Part shown: piece after piece, positions 46,267 to 54,723 of the stretch | Layout: every line of letters starts with the position of its first letter | Position numbering within the stretch: position 1 is the stretch's first letter | Origin: Burkholderiales bacterium | GTDB taxonomy: Bacteria > Pseudomonadota > Gammaproteobacteria > Burkholderiales > Burkholderiaceae_C | Assembly (NCBI GenBank): GCA_016213325.1 | Contig: JACRAY010000026.1 | Location: forward strand, 211,599 to 275,598 | Direction: 5' to 3' | DNA: 64,000 nt | Position numbers and translations under genes: made by a program | Notes under the pieces: model-generated | The model's database searches: none | The model's input: only the letters and a program-made list of their open reading frames with translations | Told to the model about the DNA's origin: nothing

Positions 46267-47744
46267 GCGCGCAGCGACATCTCCTGGTGCAGTGCCTGCA
46301 AGCGCGCCCTCTGCAGCTTGCCGGTGGCCGTGAGCGGCAGGGCGTCCAGCCAGTGCACCCAGCGCGGCCGGCGATGGCGCGGCAGGGTGTCGATCGCATC
46401 GGCCACCTTGCGCGCCGCGTCCTGCTCGCGCCCGGGTGCGGCCACCGCCAGCACCGACAGCGCGGCCAGGCCATCGTCGGTGGTGATGCCGACGGCGGCG
46501 AGCTGCTGCAGCGCCTCGCCCGCCGCACCGAGCAGGCTCTGCTCGACCCATAGCGTGCTGACCCACTGGCCGGCAATCTTCAGCATGTCGTCGTTGCGGC
46601 CTGCGTATTCGAGCCGGCCGTCGGCGTGGCGCAGGAACTGGTCGCCGGGCGAGAACCAGCCCTGCCGGAAGCCGTCCGCCTCGGCTTCGGGGCGGCGCCA
46701 GTAGCCGAGGGCCACGGTCGCGTGGCGGATCCAGATGCGCTGCGGCGTGGCGCCGTCGCCGTTTGGCAGCTGGTGGATTTCGGTCAGCGGGGTCGGCTGC
46801 AGCAGCCCGGTGTCGTCATCGCCATACAGCATCAGGCACAGCGTCTCGGTAGTGCCGTAGCCGCTGACCGGTGCCAGCCCGGTAGCCTCGCGCCAGCGGC
46901 GGCGCGTGGCCGCAGGCAGCACCTCGCCGGCCGACACGAAGTGGCGCACACCTTGGCCGGCCAGGCCATGCGCGACCCCCGACTGCAGCATCTTCAGGTA
47001 CAGCGTGGGCACGCAGAACACCAGCGTCGGCCGGTGCCGCCGCACGATGTCCTGCACGCGCTGCGGCGTGGGCCACTCGCCGTCGAGAATGACCGTGGCC
47101 CCCGCGCGCAGTCCCGCGAACAGGCTGTTGCCGAGCGCGTAGGCGAAGAACAGCTTGGAGCTGGCGTACAGCCGGTCGGCCGCCGTCAGGCCCAGCACGC
47201 CGGTCGCGAACGAATGCGCGTGCGCCACGGTGCGCTGCGCGTGGACCACGCCCTTGGGCATCCCGGTGGTGCCGGAAGTGCCGATCCACAAGGCCGGGTC
47301 TTCGTCGTCGCGCGGCAGCGCCTCAGGCTTGTGCGCGGCCAGCAGCTCGACGGTCCACGAGGCGCCGCCGGCTACCAGCGTGGCGGCAATGCCATGCCCG
47401 GCCAGCAGGTCCTGCATCGGTGCACAGAGCTCGTCATCGCACCACAGGAAGCGCACTTGCGAGTCGGCCAGGATGGGCGCGAGTTCCGGCGCAGCGAGCC
47501 CGGGGTTCACGCCCACCGCCACGCCGCCGGCCCAGATCACGCCGAGGTAGGCGACCACCCAGTCGATGCTGTCGGGCGCCAGGATGAAGACGCGCTCGCC
47601 GGGCGCGAGGCCGCGCCGCAGCCAGGCCCCCGCGGCGCGCCGCACCAGCTGGCGCAGGGCGCGGTAACTCAGGCGCCGACTGCCGCACTCGAGCGCAATC
47701 GCATCCGGGCGCCCGGCAGCCAGCAGCAGTTCGGCAGCGTTCAT
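46263..47744 (-). CDS. Benzoate-CoA-ligase-like acyl-CoA synthetase
   Basis: A 493-residue adenylate-forming enzyme. Motifs: IGTSGTTGMPKGVVHAQR (P-loop), SGYGTTETLCLMLY, GWFSPGDQFLRHADGRLEYA followed by GRNDDMLKIAGQWVS, and the catalytic Lys in PLTATGKLQRARL. The size and the hinge sequence resemble aryl- or short-chain acyl-CoA ligases of the benzoate-CoA ligase group. It is separated by 101 bases from the upstream FAH-family gene on the same strand and may belong to that catabolic set or be independent. Acid substrate unknown. Confidence 0.85.
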   Translation of the reverse strand: MNAAELLLAAGRPDAIALECGSRRLSYRALRQLVRRAAGAWLRRGLAPGERVFILAPDSIDWVVAYLGVIWAGGVAVGVNPGLAAPELAPILADSQVRFLWCDDELCAPMQDLLAGHGIAATLVAGGASWTVELLAAHKPEALPRDDEDPALWIGTSGTTGMPKGVVHAQRTVAHAHSFATGVLGLTAADRLYASSKLFFAYALGNSLFAGLRAGATVILDGEWPTPQRVQDIVRRHRPTLVFCVPTLYLKMLQSGVAHGLAGQGVRHFVSAGEVLPAATRRRWREATGLAPVSGYGTTETLCLMLYGDDDTGLLQPTPLTEIHQLPNGDGATPQRIWIRHATVALGYWRRPEAEADGFRQGWFSPGDQFLRHADGRLEYAGRNDDMLKIAGQWVSTLWVEQSLLGAAGEALQQLAAVGITTDDGLAALSVLAVAAPGREQDAARKVADAIDTLPRHRRPRWVHWLDALPLTATGKLQRARLQALHQEMSLRA

Positions 47745-47845
47745 GCACTCCCTTGGGGGTTGGGAGCGAAGGTTCGCGCGGTAGCGCTCCGCTGCGCAAG
47801 ATGCGCCGACGGCTATTCGCGGATACGTTGTGTCAGGTCAAGAAT

Positions 47846-48541
47846 TTACAGTTGCACGACCGATTCGCCGATGCCCTCGAACACGACACGCACGCGGTCG
47901 CCCGCCTGCGCGGGCAGCACGCCACACCACGTGCCGGTGGTGACGATGGTGCCGGGCTGCGGGTTCGCGTGCCGCTTGAAGGCCGGCAGCAGCCACTCGG
48001 GCTCGCCCAGCAGGTGGGTGCCCGTGAACTCGCGTGGTGCAGCGTCGCCGATGAACACCTGGCACTTCTGCCGCGACCAGTCGCGCGGCGCATACGGCAC
48101 CCACTGGCCCAGCGCCAGCGCGCCGTGCGACTGCAGGTCGGCGAGCTTGTGCAGCGCCGGCGCGCCTTGCGGCCCTTGTTGCCAACGCGAGTCGACGACT
48201 TCGATCGACACGCACATGGCTTCGGGCTGCAGGTCGGCGCCCAGGCGGAACGCCACTTCAGCCTCGATGAGCCGCAGGTTGAAGTGCAAGTCGCGCACGT
48301 CGGCGGGGCTCGTGCGCACGCCCGCAGGCGGCAGCGCGGCATGCGTCAGCGGCACTTCGCGCGACGGGCCGCCCGACTTCCAGAACCGCGAGTCGCCGCC
48401 ATAGCCCAGGGCCTGCGCCACCCGCCGCTGCACGGCATAGGCGTCGGCCGCGGTCTGCAACTGCGGCGCGTACTGCTCCGCATCCAGTGTGCTTTGCTCC
48501 CGGCGCGCGCGCACCAGCGCGTCGGCAATGTCTTCAGCCAT
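47846..48541 (-). CDS. Fumarylacetoacetase / 2-keto-4-pentenoate hydratase family protein
   Basis: A 231-residue protein of the FAH superfamily. The acidic metal-binding pattern typical of hydratases is in LRLIEAEVAFRLGADL (about residue 90), followed by VCVSIEVVDSRW-like CVSIEVVDSRWQQG. A glycine-rich end TTGTWCGVLPAQAGDRVRV matches the family C-terminus. Its start overlaps the Bug-protein gene by 8 bases, so it is the distal gene of the hydantoinase/TRAP unit. It may hydrate or cleave a keto-acid intermediate there. Confidence 0.83.
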   Translation of the reverse strand: MAEDIADALVRARREQSTLDAEQYAPQLQTAADAYAVQRRVAQALGYGGDSRFWKSGGPSREVPLTHAALPPAGVRTSPADVRDLHFNLRLIEAEVAFRLGADLQPEAMCVSIEVVDSRWQQGPQGAPALHKLADLQSHGALALGQWVPYAPRDWSRQKCQVFIGDAAPREFTGTHLLGEPEWLLPAFKRHANPQPGTIVTTGTWCGVLPAQAGDRVRVVFEGIGESVVQL

Positions 48542-49511
48542 CGACCCTCACGTTTGCTTCTTTCGCGACCTTGGCCCACTTGAGGCCTTCGGATCGCACC
48601 AGCTCGGCGAACTTCTGCGGCGACCCGCCGCCATCCTCCACGCCGAACGCGGCGAACTTCTCGCGCACGTCGGCCAGGGCCAGCACCGCGTTGATGTCCC
48701 TGTTCATGCGTTCGGCAATCGGTGCCGGCAGCTTACCCGGTCCGGAGATGCCGTACCAGTTGAAGGTCTCGAAGCCCGCGAAACCCTGCTCCTGCATGGT
48801 CGGCACATCGGGGTAAGCCGCCACGCGCTTCGCACGCGTCTGCGCGATCGCGATCGCCCGGCCCGACTTCACGTGCGGCGTGGCGGCCGCCATGGTCTCG
48901 AAGCTGTACTGGATCTGCCCGCCGATCAGGTCGGTGAGCAGCGGGCCGCTGCCGCGATACGGCACGTGCAGCGCGTCCACCTTGGCGCGCAGCTTGAACA
49001 GCTCCAGCGCGAAGTGCTGCGCGGTGCCCGGCCCGGCCGAGCCGAACGTGATCTTTCCCGGCTGCGACTTGCACAGCGCCACCAGCTCCTGCACCGACTT
49101 GGCCGCCTGCATGGGGCCGGCGATCAGCAGGTTGGGTGTCAGGCCGAGCAGTGCCACCGGCACGAAGTCGCGGTCGGGGTGGTAGCGCAGCTTGGGCAGC
49201 ACCGCCGGTGCCAGCGCATGGCTGTTGATGGTGGTGAGCAGCAGCGTGGTCCCGTCGCTCGGCTGCTGCGCCACCAGTTCGGCGGCCAGCGTGCCCGATG
49301 CGCCGGGCTTGTTGTCGATGACGACCGGCTGCTTCCAGGCCTGCTGCAGTTTTTCGCCGACCACGCGCGCCAGCGCGTCGGCACCGCCGCCGGGCGGGAA
49401 GCCCACGACGATGCGGATCGGCCCGCTGGGCCAGGCTTGCGCGTGCAGGCCGGGGGCCGCGACGGCGACGGCAGCGCCGCCTGCCGCATGCAGGAATGCG
49501 CGTCTTTTCAT
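48534..49511 (-). CDS. Bug/TctC-family periplasmic solute-binding protein
   Basis: A 325-residue binding protein with an RR-containing export signal (KRRAFLHAAGGAAVAVAAPG). The family core is clear: PIRIVVGFPPGGGADALARV, VVIDNKPGASGTLAAELV, PGKITFGSAGPGTAQHFALE, and VDALHVPYRGSGPLLTDLI. Bug proteins bind carboxylates and amides, and are very numerous in Burkholderiales, often without linked membrane genes, as here. It sits between the amidase (36 bases upstream) and the FAH gene. It may sense or bind the pathway substrate. Confidence 0.93.
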   Translation of the reverse strand: MKRRAFLHAAGGAAVAVAAPGLHAQAWPSGPIRIVVGFPPGGGADALARVVGEKLQQAWKQPVVIDNKPGASGTLAAELVAQQPSDGTTLLLTTINSHALAPAVLPKLRYHPDRDFVPVALLGLTPNLLIAGPMQAAKSVQELVALCKSQPGKITFGSAGPGTAQHFALELFKLRAKVDALHVPYRGSGPLLTDLIGGQIQYSFETMAAATPHVKSGRAIAIAQTRAKRVAAYPDVPTMQEQGFAGFETFNWYGISGPGKLPAPIAERMNRDINAVLALADVREKFAAFGVEDGGGSPQKFAELVRSEGLKWAKVAKEANVRVDG

Positions 49512-49547
49512 GATGTCTCCTAAGGATGCTCTCTCGCCGGGCGAGGG

Positions 49548-50930
49548 TCAAATGTCGGGCCAGCACTGCGCCCAGGGATGCGCCGCCTCGTAGGCGGCAC
49601 CAAGGTCCAGCAGCAGCTCGTCCGCGCCATGGCGGCCGATGAGCTGCATGCCGATGGGAAGTCCTTCGCGCGACGGCGCGCAAGGCAGGGCCAGGCCGGG
49701 CAGCCCGGCTGCGTTGACCCAGCCGGTGTACACGGCGTGGCCGCGCGGGCCGACTGCCTCGCCGTCGATGTGCGTGGGGGAGGCGTCTTCGGCGCGCCAT
49801 GGCAGCGCGGCGGCTGACGGCATGACGATGACATCGAACTCCTTGAAGAGCGTGCAAGCGGCATCGCGCCGCAACTGCTTCACGTGCTCGAGGATCTGCC
49901 ACAGGCGCGAGGCCGGGATGTGGCGGCCCTTGTCGGCCATTTCGCGGTACTTGCGCGACGCCAGCGTCTCCCACTGCGGCTGGCGGTCGAACAGGTGGGC
50001 CAGGCCGATCTGCCCAATCTGCGGCCAGGCCTCGGCGTAGAAGCCGAGGTCGAGCGGGAAGGGGCCTTCGTCGACTTGGTGGCCGAGGGCGGCGAGGTGC
50101 TGCACGGCGGCGCGCACGCTGGCGGCGATTTGCGGGTCGAGGGGGTTGTCGTGGAGGCGTTCGACGTAGCGGATGCGAAGTGGCTGGCGCGGCATGGATG
50201 CCGGGTCAAGCCCGGCATGACAAGGAGCGCGCATCACATTGAACAGCAACCGCGCATCCTCGACAGTGCGAGTCAATGGCCCGATCACCTCGAAGTCCAG
50301 CAACAAACTCGGAAACACATGCTCGCGCGGCACCACCCCCAGCGTCGGCTTCAACCCGACCACGCCGGCATGCGAAGCCGGCCGCCGGATCGAGCCGCCG
50401 CCGTCCTGGCCGATGGCCAGCGGCGCGATGCCGCTGGCCACCGCCGCCACCGCGCCGCCGCTGGAGCCGCCGGGCGTGAGCTGCAGGTTCCACGGGTTGC
50501 GCGTGGGGCCGAACACCGGGTTGTCGGTGTAGCCCTCCAGCGCAAACTCGGGCACGTTGGTCTTGCCGACGATGAGCGCGCCCGCTTCGCGCGCCCGCGC
50601 CACGGCGGTCTCGTCGTGCTGCGCGTGGAAGCGCTTGAGCGCGAGCGTTCCCCAGCTGGTCGGCTGGTCGCGCGTGAACAGGCTGTCCTTCACGGTGAGC
50701 GGGATGCCGTCGATCGCGGACAGCGGTTCGCCGCGCGCGAAGCGTTCGGTCGCCGCCTCGGCCTCGGCCATGACGTCGCCGTCGCGGCGCGCCACCACCG
50801 CGTTCAGCTGCGGGTTGACCGCCTCCAGCCGCGCAAGGCAGGCATGCGCCGCCGCCAGCGGCGTCAGGCTGCCGTCGCGATAGCGGCGGGCCAGTTCGGC
50901 GGCGGACAGGCGCCAGGGGGCTTGTTCCAT
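49548..50930 (-). CDS. Amidase-signature family amidohydrolase with an in-frame repeat insertion
   Basis: A 460-residue Ser-cisSer-Lys hydrolase. K81 in IPLTVKDSLF, the serines of GGSSGG (154-159) and S180 in QDGGGSIRRPA form the catalytic triad. It hydrolyses an amide to acid and ammonia. Residues ~235-247 (APCHAGLDPASMP) are encoded by palindrome 50193-50222, a known kind of dispersed repeat; frame is kept and the site is a loop after ARLLFNVMR. It starts 8 bases after dctM and precedes the Bug gene. A role in hydrolysing a ring-opened carbamoyl or amide intermediate is inferred from the hydantoinase upstream. Confidence 0.9.
   Translation of the reverse strand: MEQAPWRLSAAELARRYRDGSLTPLAAAHACLARLEAVNPQLNAVVARRDGDVMAEAEAATERFARGEPLSAIDGIPLTVKDSLFTRDQPTSWGTLALKRFHAQHDETAVARAREAGALIVGKTNVPEFALEGYTDNPVFGPTRNPWNLQLTPGGSSGGAVAAVASGIAPLAIGQDGGGSIRRPASHAGVVGLKPTLGVVPREHVFPSLLLDFEVIGPLTRTVEDARLLFNVMRAPCHAGLDPASMPRQPLRIRYVERLHDNPLDPQIAASVRAAVQHLAALGHQVDEGPFPLDLGFYAEAWPQIGQIGLAHLFDRQPQWETLASRKYREMADKGRHIPASRLWQILEHVKQLRRDAACTLFKEFDVIVMPSAAALPWRAEDASPTHIDGEAVGPRGHAVYTGWVNAAGLPGLALPCAPSREGLPIGMQLIGRHGADELLLDLGAAYEAAHPWAQCWPDI
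50193..50222. repeat. Palindromic repeat inside the amidase gene
   Basis: ATGCCGGG-TCAAG-CCCGGCAT (50198-50218) is a perfect 8-base stem within CATGGATGCCGGGTCAAGCC. On the coding (minus) strand it is translated as CHAGLDPASM, a peptide known from dispersed intergenic palindromes in many proteobacteria. It is the only copy seen here. Confidence 0.85.
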
Positions 50931-50938
50931 CGCGCTTC

Positions 50939-52231
50939 CTACATGCGCGACGGCAGCCACGTGACGATCTGCGGAAACGCCAGCAGCAGCAACGTGAAAG
51001 CGATCATGATCGCCGCGTACGGCAGGGCGCCCCAGATCGCGTCCTCGATGCCGCCCTTGTCGGGCCGGATGCCGTGCACCACGAACAGGTTCATGCCCAC
51101 CGGCGGCGTGATCATCCCGAGCTCGCACATCAGCACGATGAAGATGCCGAACCAGATCGGGTCCACCCCCAGCGCCACCGCGATCGGGTAGGTGACCGGG
51201 ATGGTGGCCACCTGCATCGACAGCACGTCCATGAACATGCCCAGCACCAGGTAGAACACGATCAGCGCCAGGATCAGGCCGGTGGCCGAGAGGCCGAGTC
51301 CGGCGACCCACTTCGTCATCGCCTCGGCCACGCCCGTCAGGCTGATGGCCAGGTTCAGGATGAAGGCCGCGGTGATGATCAGCAGGATCATGCCGCTGAT
51401 GCGCGCAGTGGAGATGAAGCAGTTCCTCAGAAGCTCCACGCCCAGCTTGCCGGACTGCCATGCGAAGAACAGCGCCGCGATCACGCCCAGCGCCGCGCTC
51501 TCGGCCGCGGTGGCGATGCCGAAGTACAGGCTGCCCATCACGATGCCGAACACGATCAGCGGCGGCACGAGGTGGACCAGCGTGCGCACCCGCTCGGCCA
51601 GCGGCACCTTCTCCTCGCGCATCAGGCTGCCGGTGGACACCGCCTGGACGCAGATCCACAGCATGAAGGCGCCGGTGAGCAGCAGGCCCGGGATGATGCC
51701 GGCGATGAACAGCTTGCCGATCGAGTTGTTGGTGAGCGAGCCGTACACGATCATGTTGACCGAGGGCGGGATCAGGATGCCCAGCGTGCCGCCGGCGGCC
51801 AGCGAGCCGAGCGACGCGCGCATCGAGTAGCCGCGCTTCTGCAGCGAAGGCAGCGCGACCGTGCCTACCGTTGCGGCGGTGGCGACCGACGAGCCCGAGG
51901 TCGCCGCGAACAGCGCGCAGCTGCCGATGTTGGTGTGCAGCAGGCCGCCGGGCAGGCGCCCGAGCCAGGCCGACAGCGCGATGTACATGCGGTCGGCGAC
52001 ACCCGAGCGCAGCAGCAGCTCGCCCAGCAGCACGAACAGCGGGATCGAGGTGAGCAGGTTCTCGTTCTGCACGCCCCAGACCACCGGGGCGATCGAGTCC
52101 ATGAAAGGCAGGCCGTAGGCGGCAATGCCGCCCACGATGCCGATCACGGCCATCGACACGGCGATGGGCACGCCCACCAGCATCATCCCGAGCATGGCGA
52201 AGAACGCCAGGCCGATGACGGCGACATTCAT
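50939..52231 (-). CDS. dctM: TRAP transporter large permease (DctM)
   Basis: A 430-residue inner-membrane protein with about 12 helices. Family features include FVLLGELLLRSGVADRMY, FAATSGSSVATAATVGTVAL, GGTLGILIPPSVNMIVYG, and the late ITPPVGMNLFVVHGI. With DctQ and DctP it forms a sodium-driven, binding-protein-dependent importer. Its ATG overlaps the dctQ stop (ATGA). Confidence 0.95.
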   Translation of the reverse strand: MNVAVIGLAFFAMLGMMLVGVPIAVSMAVIGIVGGIAAYGLPFMDSIAPVVWGVQNENLLTSIPLFVLLGELLLRSGVADRMYIALSAWLGRLPGGLLHTNIGSCALFAATSGSSVATAATVGTVALPSLQKRGYSMRASLGSLAAGGTLGILIPPSVNMIVYGSLTNNSIGKLFIAGIIPGLLLTGAFMLWICVQAVSTGSLMREEKVPLAERVRTLVHLVPPLIVFGIVMGSLYFGIATAAESAALGVIAALFFAWQSGKLGVELLRNCFISTARISGMILLIITAAFILNLAISLTGVAEAMTKWVAGLGLSATGLILALIVFYLVLGMFMDVLSMQVATIPVTYPIAVALGVDPIWFGIFIVLMCELGMITPPVGMNLFVVHGIRPDKGGIEDAIWGALPYAAIMIAFTLLLLAFPQIVTWLPSRM

Positions 52232-52884
52232 CGCTTGTCTCCTTCGGTCGCCTGGCGCACCGCCAGGTCGTCCAGTTCTTCCTTCAGTTCTTCCTTGGCG
52301 CTCTTCGGGTGGAAGTCGTGGTTCAGCGTGTCGATGCGGCCGCCGAACAGCAGGGCGGTGGCGCGCAGCGCGTAGCCGGTGGCCACCAGCGCGAAGATCA
52401 CGAGGCCCGCGTACCACACGCCCTGCGGCCAGATCAGCGGCGTGGCCCACGGGGTCTGCGCGGTGCTGCGGTACTGCATGGTGTCGCCGATCACCTTGAA
52501 CGCCACGTAGGCGATGAAGAGGCCGAACGCCGCGAGCGACACGATCGAGATCCAGTTCAGCACCGCCTGCACCCGGCGCGGGAACATCTCGTGGAACACG
52601 TCGACGCGGATGTGGTTGCGCCCCATCAGCGCCAGGCTGAACGCGATGGTGGAGCCGACCGCGAGCGCATAGCCGCCCAGTTCGTCTGCGCCCTGCAGGG
52701 AGACGTTGAACAGCTTGCGCGCGGCGGTCTCCACCGTCACGACCACGGCGAGGCCGAGGAAGATTGCGCCGAACACCGTGGCGAGCACGGTCTCGATGCG
52801 GTCCTTCAGCGACACCGCCGCCGCCTTCGCCGCCCCGCCGGCGGGCGGGACGAGCAGTTCTTCGGAATGGGCGGCCACGCTCAC
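52228..52884 (-). CDS. dctQ: TRAP transporter small permease (DctQ)
   Basis: A 218-residue membrane protein with four helices (TVFGAIFLGLAVVVTVETAA, YALAVGSTIAFSLALMGRNH, WISIVSLAAFGLFIAYVAF, YAGLVIFALVATGYALRAT). GRNHIRVDVF after the second helix is typical for DctQ. The GTG at 52884 overlaps the dctP TGA (GTGA) and gives a natural N-terminus. A charged C-terminal tail of ~35 residues is cytoplasmic. Confidence 0.92.
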   Translation of the reverse strand: MSVAAHSEELLVPPAGGAAKAAAVSLKDRIETVLATVFGAIFLGLAVVVTVETAARKLFNVSLQGADELGGYALAVGSTIAFSLALMGRNHIRVDVFHEMFPRRVQAVLNWISIVSLAAFGLFIAYVAFKVIGDTMQYRSTAQTPWATPLIWPQGVWYAGLVIFALVATGYALRATALLFGGRIDTLNHDFHPKSAKEELKEELDDLAVRQATEGDKR

Positions 52885-53936
52885 TTCAGCCCCAGTACCG
52901 GTGCCACCGTCGCCTGCCACTGCTTGGAACAGTTGGCGTTCGACTTGTCGCAGACCTCGGCCCAGACCGGCAGCGAGACCTTGCTCACCGCGCCGCGCAC
53001 CAGCTCGATGTCGGCGGGTGTGACCGGCACGTTGACCAGCTTGAACTTCTTGCCGGTGGTGCAGGGGTCCTTGCCCTGGTTGCAGTTCAGCGCGTCCTGG
53101 AACAGCTCTTCCGAGTACTTCCAGATCTCATCGGTGAGGCCGTCGAAGGCGGCCTTCAGCTTGACCTGCTGGTCCGGCTTCAACTGGTTCCAGGCCTTGA
53201 GCGTGATCGCATAGCCGTTCAGCGCCATCTGGAAGCCGATCGGCAGCTGGTGGGTCGTCACTTCGGGCCAGCCCGCGGAGTTGGCCGAGCTCGGGCCGGT
53301 GATGGCGCAGTCGACCACGCCGAGCGACAGCGACTGGTGGGTGTCGGCGAACGAGACCGGCACCGGCGTGCCGCCCACCATCTCGATGAACTTGGCCAGG
53401 TTCTGGTCGTACACGCGCACCTTCATGCCCTTGACGTCGGCGAGCCTGGTGATCGGCTTCTTGCAGAACAGGATCTGCGGGCCGAACGGCCACACGCCGA
53501 GCAGCTTGACCTGGAACTGCTGCTGCAGGCGCTGGTCCATGGTGTCGAAGTACGCGCGGGCCACCTTGCGGCCGGTGGCGTAGTCGGGCGAGGCGCCCAC
53601 CAGGTCCAGCCCGAGGATGGTGGGCTCGTCGCGCGAGTTCTGCGACACGCGCAGCGACACGATGTCGAACAGGCCGGCCTTCATCACGCGCAGCTGCTCG
53701 GTGTCCTTCACGCCCAGCGTGTCGATCGGCTTGTAGTCGACGTCCACCGCCAGCCCGGTGCGCTGCGCGAAGTTCTCGAAGAACGGCTGCTCCTTGTTCT
53801 TCTGGATCAGGCCGGTGGCCAGCGGCTGGCCGATGGCCTTGAACTTGATGCGGTCCTGGGCGAAGGCCGGCGGCGCCAGCAGCGCAGCGCCGAGCAGGGC
53901 GCCGGCCAGCAGGCGGGAGAGCGGGGCGTGGGTCAT
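52881..53936 (-). CDS. dctP: TRAP transporter periplasmic binding protein (DctP)
   Basis: A 351-residue binding protein with signal peptide (RLLAGALLGAALLAPPAFAQ). DctP features: PFGPQILFCKKPITRLADVK, GMKVRVYDQNLAKFIEMVGG, DTHQSLSLGVVDCAITGP, and NGYAITLKAWNQLKPDQQ. The Arg in KVRVYD is likely the carboxylate ligand. Cys pairs near the C-terminus (DALNCNQGKDPC, EVCDKSNANC) suggest disulfides. The substrate presumably feeds the linked hydantoinase and amidase. Confidence 0.92.
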   Translation of the reverse strand: MTHAPLSRLLAGALLGAALLAPPAFAQDRIKFKAIGQPLATGLIQKNKEQPFFENFAQRTGLAVDVDYKPIDTLGVKDTEQLRVMKAGLFDIVSLRVSQNSRDEPTILGLDLVGASPDYATGRKVARAYFDTMDQRLQQQFQVKLLGVWPFGPQILFCKKPITRLADVKGMKVRVYDQNLAKFIEMVGGTPVPVSFADTHQSLSLGVVDCAITGPSSANSAGWPEVTTHQLPIGFQMALNGYAITLKAWNQLKPDQQVKLKAAFDGLTDEIWKYSEELFQDALNCNQGKDPCTTGKKFKLVNVPVTPADIELVRGAVSKVSLPVWAEVCDKSNANCSKQWQATVAPVLGLK

Positions 53937-53967
53937 GGAATGCTCCTTGGGGTGGGTGGGGAAAGAT

Positions 53968-54717
53968 TCAGGGACGGGCCGCCGCCAGCAGGCGGCCGAT
54001 GGCATCGGGAAGGCCCCGGTGCGGCTTGGCAGGCGGGGGCGCGAAGCTGCCTCGCCGGGCGTGGCCCGGCTGCAGCGACACGAGCGACTGCGCATGGCAC
54101 ACGGCGCTGGACACGCCGTCGACCACGGGCACGGGCAGGCGGCCGCGCAGGCTGCGGGCCAGGCCCGCGAGCGGCGCGCCCGCCAGCACGATGACGTCGG
54201 CGCCGTCCTCGGCCACCGCGCGCTCGCACAGTTCGACGAGGCGCTCGCCATGTTCTTCCTGCACGCTGCCGATGGCGGCCAGCGGCCGGTCGAGGGCGCG
54301 GATGCTGGCGAGCCGGCCCTCGAGGCCGTTGGCCTGCACCACTTCGCGGTACCAGGCCCGGATGCGCTGCGAGATCGCGACGATGGAGAAGCGATGGCCG
54401 AGCAGGCATGCGCTGGCCAGCGCCGACTCGGTGAGGCCCAGCACCGGCACCGGCAGCAGTTCGCGGATGCCGGCCAGGCCCGGGTCGCCGAAGGCGGCCA
54501 CCACCACGGCGTCGTGCTGCGGGCCGTGCTCGGCGGCGAGCTGCAGCGAGGCGTAAGCGCCCACGATCGCTTCCATGCGCGTCTCGATGTACGCCACGCC
54601 GAACGGTGCGGTGAGCACCGTGACCTCGGTGTCGGCCGCCGCGCTGCGCTTCGCCTCGGCGCGGATCAGCGTGGTGACCTCGTCGGAGATGTTGGGGTTG
54701 ATGAGGAGCAGGCGCAT
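53968..54717 (-). CDS. Asp/Glu/hydantoin-racemase fold protein lacking the usual catalytic cysteines
   Basis: A 249-residue member of the racemase superfamily (LLLINPNISDEVTTLI, VVVAAFGDPGLAGIRELL, GHRFSIVAISQRIRAWY, VIVLAGAPLAGLARSL, PVPVVDGVSSAVCHA). In hydantoin racemases the two catalytic Cys stand before FxDPG and in a GCAG-like segment; here those places are A75 and G180, with no Cys nearby. It may be inactive as a racemase, use other residues or have another reaction. It starts 6 bases after the hydantoinase stops and is upstream of dctP by 31 bases. Confidence 0.82.
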   Translation of the reverse strand: MRLLLINPNISDEVTTLIRAEAKRSAAADTEVTVLTAPFGVAYIETRMEAIVGAYASLQLAAEHGPQHDAVVVAAFGDPGLAGIRELLPVPVLGLTESALASACLLGHRFSIVAISQRIRAWYREVVQANGLEGRLASIRALDRPLAAIGSVQEEHGERLVELCERAVAEDGADVIVLAGAPLAGLARSLRGRLPVPVVDGVSSAVCHAQSLVSLQPGHARRGSFAPPPAKPHRGLPDAIGRLLAAARP

Positions 54718-54723
54718 GGCTGC

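Noticed and set aside
47745..47845. Possible tRNA or small RNA in the 101-base gap before the ligase
   Set aside because: No cloverleaf, TTCGAATC-like T-loop in a fitting context, or terminator could be found; only a weak TTGACC that could be a -35 box on the minus strand.
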